64,000 bases of DNA, from NCBI GenBank assembly GCA_025766275.1, contig JAFKAC010000002.1, positions 3,100,001 to 3,164,000 on the forward strand, read 5' to 3'. The DNA is from Lactarius indigo (taxonomy: Eukaryota; Basidiomycota; Agaricomycetes; Russulales; Russulaceae). Position 1 is the stretch's first letter. Each line of letters begins with the position of its first letter. The notes under the pieces are model-generated. The model was not told where the DNA came from, searched no databases, and saw only the letters and a list, made by a program, of their open reading frames with translations. Made by a program: the position numbers and the translations under genes. Shown here one piece after another: positions 55,394 through 64,000 of the stretch.

Positions 55394-58300
55394 ATTGCTA
55401 CTTCTCACTTTCCTCCACTTTCTCCCTCCCCCTTCATGCAGATTTTGAAGACACATATACAAAGCTACATTTCCTTTTTCTTCTTTCTTGTTCATTTTTA
55501 ACCAGTGCAGTGCAGGACAGTGGTGGCCTTCTCAGACATGCCTCCTCACTGCCTTCACCTTGTGGCATGTGAGTGAGCACCCAACCCATCTCACCAGCCA
55601 CTCCCACCCCTCAACCTGCCACTCAGGCATATGTACATGGGCCCTCCCATTGCTGCCATCTTTATTGTGGGCATTGAGCAACACCTAGATAAGCTCTTTT
55701 TTCTCTTTTTCTTTTTTTTCTCACCCACATCAGGAAAAACCTCCTTCAAATTATTGTTAAGTGAAGTAAGACAGATAAAGTGGCAATAAGCTGGATAATG
55801 CATCCATAATATGACTAAGCAAGTATCAAGCCACAAGTTGTTACTAGCCTAACTGTAAATTTCTAGAAAATTATGAGATAATTACAGTAGGAGCACATCC
55901 AGTAACATACAAAGCAATCTAAGAGTGCAATATATAAAAGGCCTTCACCATTGCTGCCACTGTTGTGGTTGCAGTTGTCACCTCCACTGTTATATGTAGT
56001 TGCAGCCATTGTGGTTGCTTTGATGTGATCATAGTCATTGTCATCATCATGGCTGCTATCTTACTGTAGTCATCTTTGTTGCTTTGTCCAAGGGGTGCAC
56101 AAGAATTTTAGCACCCATATGGACATAGGAAGGTCTGAACAGGCCTTTGCAATTTTTTGTGGTCTGGTGTTAAATGAGTGCTAAACCATGGCCTCATGGA
56201 TTGAGGGCCATTCAGCTGCTCAAGCAAGCACAAATGCCCTCCTCCTGGACACATCACATACAGCAAAGGGGAAAATCACAACATGGCAGGAAAGAAATAT
56301 AAATTCTGTTATTACTTTGAATACAATTTTGTGCACCTCCATAAGATAACAACCCCTAGTACTTTTGCCATTGCTGCCTTGCCTTTGTTGTGGTCATTCG
56401 TTGCTGCCACTGCCACCACTGCAAACACCACCATTGTTGTCACATCCACCATGTGGAAATTGTTGCAGTTGTCTTCACTGTGGCTGCTATGACCTCATTG
56501 TGGTTGTCCAATACATCATCTTGTCATTTCCAATTTGCTGTTGTTGTTGCCACCACAACTCTGTTGTTGTTTGTGTCTTCCTCTCATGATGGGATTTGCA
56601 CTGTAGCCACAGATGACACACAGTTGTGAGGTGCAGGAAGCCAACTGTCCAAGCTAGCAGATGCACAAAAGTGTCACAAGCTTTGAGGGTGTTGATCCAA
56701 CTGTTGCCAAGGTCTTATTTCTTGCTTCAGAAATTGTGCACAAGGGGTCACCAAAATGTTGAGTACCAAGACTAGGGCCACAGTGATGATGAGATGGAGC
56801 ACAAAGTCAAAACAAACAGAACCAGAGTCAATCACCAGCAGAGAAAACAGGGGCAAGATGGAGGTGTGTAAGAGGTGAGGGGTAAGAGTTGACAAGAGTT
56901 CATGGACCAGTGAACCTGAGGGTGATTGAAGAAGACAGTAGGAGATGCAATATTGGAGATAACATAAGTATCTGAGTGTGTGAGTGAGGATATACAGTCC
57001 AGTTGACCTTCAAATGTGATAAGGGAAGGGTTGGGAAAAGTGCCCAAGTCACATTTGTTTGTTGATTAGTCTGATTGTGGGAAGTTTTTCCCCATTCCCT
57101 CGACAACCTCATTTTGGTTTTTTTTTCTAAGCCCCCTTTCACCCAACTTTCATCTGTTGGCCTTCTCCACCTCTATCTGAGTCCACTGTCTCACTTCTGT
57201 TCTTCCCCCATAGTGGACCTGAACCAGCCAGGACATGAGGTGCAAGCTTGCAAACATAAGTTCCATTTCTCAATTGCCCTCCCACCAAACTAATGTTGAT
57301 CGCAGACTCCTAATTCTCTCTTACTGACACACAGCAGTTCACGGCACCATTCACCAACTCATCCACTTATCCATAGAAGCAATGTCATCCACCAACAGCA
57401 AGATGTCCCTTGCTGCTACCACTCCAATTATTGCCATGTTATCAAATTACTTGTAAGTCTGAATCCACCTGCTTTGCACCATCCACTCACTAGCAGCAGT
57501 TACTAGCTACTCATTACAAGCTGGTGCACCTGCTGCACAAATTTACAAGATACTGCTGATGGTGCCAACCCCCACACCAAAAAAAAAAAATAAGGTATCA
57601 TTCCATTTAAATTTAGAGTGTGCTGAAGTTGAATGCTGGTCTACACAGTTGTCAATGCCACAACTGCAACCACTTCCTCATACAGGCCCCAACTCCATTA
57701 CTGGTCACCACTGAGGGGTTCAATGCCAGCCCCATATGATCATGACAACAACAGTGACGCAGCCACATCAGGGTGCACACAAACCACAAGAGATGAGGGG
57801 AATCCTACTAGGATGACAAGGGTAAGCACAATGGCCAAAGAAATGGGCAATGATGATGACAAGGAGTGTTGCTTTTATGTTAGACTGGTTAAACTATATT
57901 GTTTGCTTGCTGTACTACTAGCCTACTGCAATGATAGTATTTGGACAATAATACTGTATTAGTGTGGTCAACAATTACTCCTAGCCTAGTCATCAATTAT
58001 GATTCACTTGAACATAAATTATTGCTAAATTAGCAGAAATTCTGATAATTTAGGGGGGGTCACCTTAATTCTGATAATTTAGACTAACAATAATTTTCTC
58101 TAGCCTAACACTAGCCTAACAAAATTATCTCTTGCTAACATGGGGGGTTTTTCCTGATGCATTTCTACCAAGCAGGACCTCCTGCTCCTGTGAGTGGAAC
58201 AACTCCACCCACCTGGCTACCACCACCACTTCAACCCTGCCACACAGCTGCCACCACCATGTCAATGTGGGCCATCCCACTCCCCACCAAGCACATCACC

Positions 58301-58479
58301 ACACTTAGTCCAAGGTTTTTCTTTTCTTTTTCTTTTTCCTTTCTTATGTTGAGCCATTGCAGGACAACAGCACCCACCTCAATGCAGGCAACCCTGCTTA
58401 TTGCCAAGCCCATCAGTGCCCCAGTCATGCCACCACCCCAGTCCTCACCACCTCAACCACTGTGGCCCCCACTTCACCA
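55394..58479. other. No gene seen; codon-like simple repeats
   Basis: Contains degenerate trinucleotide-rich stretches (GCC/ACC/GTT/CAT types at about 55,940-56,080, 56,360-56,580 and 58,200-58,490), a pyrimidine tract near 55,695-55,725 and repeated CTGATAATTTAG words near 58,030-58,085. ORFs here are low-complexity and not convincing. Confidence 0.5.
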
Positions 58480-58880
58480 CCACCCCAGCTAGAGTAAGGT
58501 GATCATGACTTAGCAGATAATGATGCTCAAAGGCATGTGATGTAGGAACACTCACAGGCATCCTGATATGAGCTTGGTACTCAAAGGTACCAACATCAAG
58601 GCAAACTGGATAAGGCAAAGAGACAAGACAAGGCAAACAGGAGGAAGCAAGAAGTGACAATTCAAGAAGACCAAGATGGTGTATCTTGGTCTTCATGGCT
58701 CAGGCTATATACAAGTAGAGGTGGGCTTTGAAGCACCACCTGTAAGTGTCCAAAATATCACATAAGTATTGCAAACCCTAGTACTACTACTACTAGTACT
58801 AGGATCAAGTCATTGTCTTATTGTACATGTGCTACTTATTGATTGATCCACTTAACAAGTCTGTGACTAATTACAACTCA
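58480..58880 (-). repeat. Decayed LTR related to that of element C
   Basis: Aligns with the element C LTR. It keeps the dyad AAGACCAAGAT / ATCTTGGTCTT (58,667-58,677; 58,683-58,693), and on the minus strand a TATATAG box starting at 58,711 lies 34 bp before the self-primer. Ends and TSD could not be fixed. Confidence 0.7.
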
Positions 58881-58924
58881 CAAGGGCAGCCACTGCAGAG
58901 CGTGTGAGCATCCACAACCACAAA

Positions 58925-60614
58925 TGTAACAATGTCCCTACGAAGGGCAGAGTCATTTAGGACATATAATTTACCCCAATGGTATATGAAACCTTCTTCT
59001 TCCCACATTAAAACACCATCCATAAGAGCTTTAGGAGTGGTCTTAGAGATACTTTTAAGACCCTCTATAACTTCAGCTTCTCTAATGGATGTGAGCTTGA
59101 TGCAACTTCCCAACAAGTCTATTTCAGGGATGAAGTGCACTTAAGTGGCAGCTAGGAAATGTTCAGGTTTTAACACCTGAACCTGGCAGTTATCTTCAGA
59201 GTCTCAGACTTGGTCTTTAAAGAAACAACTTAATGCATTGGCTTGCATTGATTCTCCCTTTGTGTAAGTAATTTTGAAGACAAACTGACTCAGAAATAGG
59301 GCCCATCATGCTTGGTGCCTATTTAAGTCTTTCATGGTTGCCCACCATTCCATATTCTTATGGTTGGTGATCACTTCAAAGGAGATACCTTCAAGGAAAT
59401 GTCTCCAGTCCTCTAAGGCACAAATTAAGCCAAGCATTTCTCTGTTGTAGATCTTATAATTACATTCTTCTTTGCTCATAGACTGTGCACTAGTGATACA
59501 CAATAGGATGCCAGAGACCATCCAGATACTTCTGTGTAAGTATGCCACCAGTAGCAAATCCTGAAACATCCACCTCAACTCTAGTCAGGAGGTTTGGATT
59601 GTACACCTTAAGAATAGGTTCTTGTATGAAATGCTCCTTCAATAGGTCAAAGGCTTTCTGCTGCTCAGACTGCCATGTCCAAGGAGTATCCTTCTTAGTA
59701 AGGTCATGAAGGGGTCAGGCAATGGCTGCAAAGTCCTTTATGAACCTTCTATAGAAGTTGGTGAACCCAATGAATGCTCTTCTTTGAGCATAGTTGAGGT
59801 TGGCCACTCCTTTACTGCAGAGACCCTGCCAGGGTCCAACTGCACTTCTCTGAGATGGATGATCATCCCTAGGTACTCCATTTCTTGCTTTTCAAAATCA
59901 CACTTCTCAGGCTTGAGATAAAGATTGTACTGTTGCAGACAACTTAACACTTTGTGTACAATTTTGTGATGATGTTTAAGATTGTTGCTATAGATGAGAA
60001 TATCATCCATATATATGGCGATCTCCCCCTGTGTGATAAGATCAGCAAAGACAGCATTCATCAGGGCTTGGAAGGTGGCAGGGCTATTAGTCATGCCAAA
60101 GTACATGACTTTAGGTTTGTATAGGCCCCTATTGGTGACAATAGCACCCTTCCATTCATTGCCTTCTTTGATGCAGATATTATGATATCCCCATCAAACA
60201 TTGAACTTAGTGAAGTACTGAGCTCCCTTGAGTCTATTGATAATATCAGCTGCTATCAGCTGCAAGTGGAAGTGGATACCAGTTCTTAATAGTGATTTTA
60301 TGAAGATGATGGTAGTCTTGAACTAGATAGAGTTTGCTGTCCTTCTTTTTTATGAAGAACACAGGGGATGCCATAGGTGACTTAGATGGCACTAAACACC
60401 CTTTTGAGATGTGTTTGTCTAGAAATTTATCCAATTCCACTTGTTCACTAGGTGACATGGGATACATCTTGACCTTCCAGTGCTTAACTGCATCTGGTTC
60501 AAGGTCTATGGCATGGTCCCATGGCTGGTGCTCAGGGAGTCTCTGGGATTCTTCCTCAGAGAATACTTTTGTGAAGTCATGATAGTGTTCAGGGACCATT
60601 TCTTTGAAGGTTTT
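58925..60614 (-). pseudogene. Gypsy remnant E2: RT, RNase H, start of integrase
   Basis: Minus-strand RT with a PWDHAIDL start (about 60,525), YMDD at 60,002-60,013, RNase H near 59,300-59,570 (EECNYKIYNREMLGLICALEDWRH-like region) and the lead-in to the integrase, truncated near 58,925. Frame changes near 59,800 and 60,240. A different family from A-D and E1. Confidence 0.8.
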
Positions 60615-61175
60615 CTTAGGTTTGGAGGTTATTGCTTTCTCAGAAATCTGCTGAGAATATGTGAAACCAGCCAAGCAGAAAACTTCATCAGAGACTGTGT
60701 CCAACACTTTCTCCACAAGGAGATGGTGGCATTCCATATGGTTCACCATAATGTGTGTCACCTCTACCTCAATCTCCAGTGCAGCTATTTCAAAGGAGCC
60801 CCTCTCCATAGTGCAAGCAACAAGACATTCAACAGAGGAGGAGTGAGAGGGCATGGTGGAGAGACTAGTGGGAAAGGTGGTTACTGTTTGTATTGTTACT
60901 TCCTTTTGTTTTAACCACTGCTTCACTGCTTCACTTCTGAGGTTGCTTTCAAAGTGTTCCTGGATAAGTTCTGGGGAATAGAGGTTCTTCTCTGGTTCCC
61001 AGCTGTTGTGTGCATCAGAGTACCCTTTCCACTTGATCAGGAACTGCAACTGGTTCCTGTGGCATCTTGTTCCTAGTATTCTCTCAACTTCCCACTCCTG
61101 TGCTCCATCTACTAGATCTAGGGGTGGTTCCATAAAGTTCTTTCCATGTATGGGGGTTTCTTTGTATGGCATCAA
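60246..61175 (-). pseudogene. Fused ORF: E1 chromodomain running into E2 RT
   Basis: An uninterrupted frame of 309 codons. Residues about 1-26 are the integrase C-terminal tail, 27-75 a chromodomain (EWEVERILG to KWKGYSDAHNSWEP), 76-187 an unrecognised linker, and 188-309 the RT N-terminus (pre-RT linker, PWDHAIDL, FFIKKKD). No LTR, gag or protease lies between. The simplest explanation is a deletion joining two different gypsy copies; a permuted element is the alternative. Confidence 0.7.
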
Positions 61176-61650
61176 GAGGGATGCATGGAACTGGGTAGAT
61201 CCACCACTGATGGGGGAGTTTTAGGGCATATGTGGTGGCAGAGATCTTCTTTGTGACCCTGAAGGGTCCATATCTTTTTGGGGCTAACTTGAAACTGGGG
61301 TGTGTTGTTTTCAAGTTCCTGGCATCTAGCCACACACTATCTCCTTCTGTGTGTTGTTTGAAGTGAGAACTTTTGTACAGAGACTGTGCATGGGTGATTG
61401 CTACTTGAGCTGTCCTCCTGGCCTCTTGAATTCGTTTCAGCCTTTCCTGTGTTCCTGGTATGGTGGCTATTCTTTCTGGTTGGTGTACCCTTGGGATATA
61501 TCCAAGGATTAATTCATAGGGTGTCTTTTTAGTGGTTGCACTTGGCCAAGAGTTGTGTATATGCTGTGCCAGTGGTAGTAGTTGTTACCTTGTTGGTGAT
61601 TGATGAACATCTGAAGATATTGTTCCAGCCACTGGTTTGTTCATTCTGAT

Positions 61651-62111
61651 TGTCACAGATGCTCTATTTTCACCTTATTCTTCTGGATTTATTTGGTAAA
61701 GATATAAGATAAGGACACATCACTGTTCTGTCAGCCTCAATGACTGTGCATCAGTCAGCACAATAGATAAGGCTATTTTTAGACACAACATGTCAGTGTC
61801 TGACTCATTACTACTTACTATACCTTTAGTAACAAGGTTCTATAGTAATTTGAACTCAGCTGCAGTATTGTATATAAACCCTCATGTAGTGTCCTAAGTG
61901 GAACCAACTTGTCCTCTTGGTTCTCCACTCAGCATACCACAGTGTGATCACCTGACCTAGAGTCTTGCATAAAGACTCCATGTGTGTCTATTCTCCACTG
62001 TGACTGTACGTTCAGCATATGACTTGTCTCTGCACTAGGCTTGAGTGTGCACCATGTCAGTTCACTTACACTTTGCTTGGTCTAGTTGTCACAATGAATC
62101 ATACTGCTACA
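61651..62111 (+). repeat. Family-6 solo LTR, TSD CTGAT
   Basis: 461 bp, TGTCACAGAT to CTGCTACA with CTGAT duplications (61646-61650, 62112-62116); it splits the integrase of E1 right after the TDGQS motif. TATATAAAC at 61,871. A dyad GAACCAA/TTGGTTC (61,901-61,907; 61,917-61,923) straddles the presumed start. Confidence 0.88.
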
Positions 62112-62195
62112 CTGATTGTCCATCTGTTTGTGGGTGGTATGCTGTGCTGATGTTTTGTTTTATGTTGAGCACTCTGCATAGTTCTTTGATGAACT

Positions 62196-62717
62196 TGTTG
62201 ATAAGTAGCCTGTGCACACTTAGTGGCTCTAATGGACTTGTAGATATTGGACTACTTTAGATTAGATTCAATCTGTACAATCTAGGACTACTGTGATATC
62301 ACTGTACAATGACATCATATGGACTGCTCCAGACTCTTTATTGTACTTCATCCCTTGTTCTTCTTTTAGCATTATTGATATTGTGATCTCACTATGATAT
62401 CATACTTGTCTGGGCTTTCTTTTGTTCTCTTTGCCATGTTCCCCATTTAGCACACACTCCTTTGTCCTGTATGTAGAACAATGCTCCTTGTATACTGTGA
62501 CCCTGTGTTACACTCCTTGTAGTAGTGTCACACCTCTGTACAGTATAAGTAAAGCACTCTGTATGCCCTGGTCCACATCAGTTCTCACTCTGCTGTGTGC
62601 CAGACCTCTTTGCTTCACTGCAACTCACCCTGTTCACCTCTGCTTCCAGCACTCTAGTATATCACACCACAGTCCCCTAGCCACTGTGAGTATACACTTT
62701 ATGTCTGCTGTTCATCA
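62196..62717 (+). repeat. Family-2 solo LTR, single-copy form, TSD GAACT
   Basis: 522 bp, GAACT duplications (62191-62195, 62718-62722), inserted in the integrase of E1. It carries a single 27-bp unit, like the copy at 51,560. Confidence 0.95.
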
Positions 62718-64000
62718 GAACTTTGCTGTGAATCTAGGGTCTCTATTGGAGATGGCCCTTCTTGGTAACCCATAGTGTGGTAGCACTGCTCTGGTGTAAA
62801 GCTTTGCCACTTCTTCTGCATCTATTGTTTCATTGCATGGGATAAAGAAGGCTGCTTTGGAACAGTCATGATCCATGATGGTGAGAATGGTGTCATGACC
62901 TTCTGATTGGGGTAGTTTTATGATGAAGTCTAGAGTGATGGTTTCAAAGGGGAGTGCTTCTGGGTTAGTCTTTAAGGGGAATATCAGTGGTGTCAGGTTC
63001 CCAGGGAAGTTCTTGTTTGACTGGTATGTGGCACAGCCCTTTACATATGTGGATATATTTTCTTTCATGTTTGGCCACCAGAAGGCTTGTGATGCTAGCC
63101 ATGAGGTTTTTGTTATTCCAGGGTGTCCAGCTGTTTTTGTGTCATGAAACAGGGAAATACCCCCCTCTTTAGCAGTGTGTTGTCCACAACCACCAGTTTG
63201 TTGCCCTTCCACCAGTGTTTTCCTTGTTTCACTAGTTGAAAGGGGGCTGCCCACTTATCTAGAGTGTCTTGGTGATCCAGTTGATGTGCCATGACTCTGT
63301 CATCTATCCTTATGGAGAGGGTGGAGTTTGGAAAGATGGTTGGGGTCAGGACCACTACATTGGTGTTATCTTCTGCCCCTGTGTCATGGTCAGGGTGCCT
63401 TGACAAGACATCCACATGATTCTGAGGGCCTGGTTTGTGGTGGAGTTTGATGTGGTAGTCCACAAGTCTGGGGATGTATTGCACCACTCTCCTGTTGATC
63501 TGTTGAGGGTGGCAATAGTATTCTAGGTTCTTATGGTCTGTGAACCCTGTGATTTGTGTGGGGACCCCAATAGGAGGTGTCTCCAGTGTTCCAGTCCTCT
63601 GATTACTGCTAAGAGTTCTCTGTCATGAATGTCATAGTTGTGCTCCACTTTTGTGAACAATTTGGAGAAGTATCCCACAGCCTATGGCTTGTTTCTGTTG
63701 TCTCTTTGGGTCAGGATTGCCCCTGTGGTGAAAGCAGAGGCATTGACTTCCAGTTCAAAGGATTTATCCATGTCTGGTTGGCACAGAATGGGATCTTTGC
63801 ATACAAGTGTGATGAGTGTTTGTGATGAGTGTTCCTAGGGCCTTTGCTGCTTCTTCTGTCTATTGGAAGGGTCCTTCTGACATCTTTATTGTGTCTGTGA
63901 TGGGTCTTGCTAAGTGGGTGAAGTTGAGGATGAAAGGTCACTGATAACTTAGTGTTCCCAGTACACTTCTTGCTTGTTTGACTGACTTGATGTCTCTTGG

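Larger units (their letters stand above)
61176..64000 (-). pseudogene. Gypsy remnant E1: RNase H, integrase (broken)
   Basis: Minus-strand pieces: end of RT/RNase H (about 63,500-64,000, several frames), post-RNase H segment with a DVLSRHPDHD-type motif (63,360-63,420), HHCC and integrase core with Asp (LDF, about 62,930) and SNRDPRF (normally SDRD) at 62,720-62,745, the TDGQS motif near 62,120, and integrase C-terminus (61,084-61,335). Interrupted by two solo LTRs; it runs off the right edge of the window. Confidence 0.85.

Noticed and set aside
61646..62119. Apparent 8-bp duplication CTGATTGT suggesting a hAT transposon
   Set aside because: The 8-bp match is explained by a 5-bp CTGAT duplication plus the shared TGT; the insert starts with TG, ends with CA and has a TATA box, so a solo LTR fits better and there are no matching terminal inverted repeats.
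1..64000. CRISPR arrays, bacterial operons, ribosome binding sites, tRNA or rRNA genes
   Set aside because: The sequence is fungal retroelement DNA; repeated words are LTRs or minisatellites and no RNA gene was recognised.

Overview
The window is a transposable-element graveyard from a filamentous fungus, most likely a basidiomycete (Agaricomycete-like). The grounds are chromodomain Ty3/gypsy retrotransposons, dense solo LTRs, CpG-poor old copies in which nearly all broken codons are TGA (CGA to TGA), and fungal-sized intron signals. The species cannot be named from sequence alone. No intact host gene, tRNA or rRNA is recognised.

Region 1-24,815 is one nested block. A truncated family-2 LTR, whose right part is at 24,598-24,815, was hit by gypsy element A (1-24,597, + strand, 5' end outside the window). 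A contains element B (5,682-13,488, +, TSD CCTGT), element C (13,977-22,417, - strand, TSD TGTAT) and a family-2 solo LTR (3,263-3,871). C in turn carries another family-2 solo LTR (16,426-17,030). LTR-LTR divergence counted by eye (A about 3.7%, B about 1.6%, C about 0.75%) agrees with this order. A, B and C share one architecture: a TATA box; a dyad at the presumed transcription start; an 11-base self-primer complementary to a primer-binding site just behind the LTR; gag with a CCHC knuckle; a GGGTTTT -1 slippery site; pol (protease-RT-RNase H-integrase-chromodomain) with a long conserved extension after the chromodomain; and an overlapping +1-frame ORF ('ORF3') that starts at an equivalent ATG in all three. 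ORF3 is the strongest candidate for something undescribed.

Region 24,816-38,592 is CpG-poor. It holds a decayed hypothetical gene (about 25,038-26,923), a diverged direct duplication (about 27.9-30.0 kb and 32.4-35.1 kb), a young solo LTR in the second copy (33,429-34,007), a family-2 solo LTR (30,590-31,197) and simple-sequence arrays near 35.2-35.8 kb.

Region 38,593-53,425 is a different, older gypsy element D (LTRs about 5% diverged). It has an unusually long region before gag and is broken by four family-2 solo LTRs and by a 2.5 kb palindromic foldback element with CACTA-like ends and a 3-bp TSD (44,876-47,393). Two further LTRs are nested at the foldback's apex.

Region 53,426-64,000 has two solo LTRs (53,757-54,260; 54,879-55,388), a stretch without genes, a decayed LTR near 58.5-58.9 kb, and two decayed minus-strand gypsy pol segments that are fused: the chromodomain of one runs in frame into the RT region of another. 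Two more solo LTRs interrupt this remnant.
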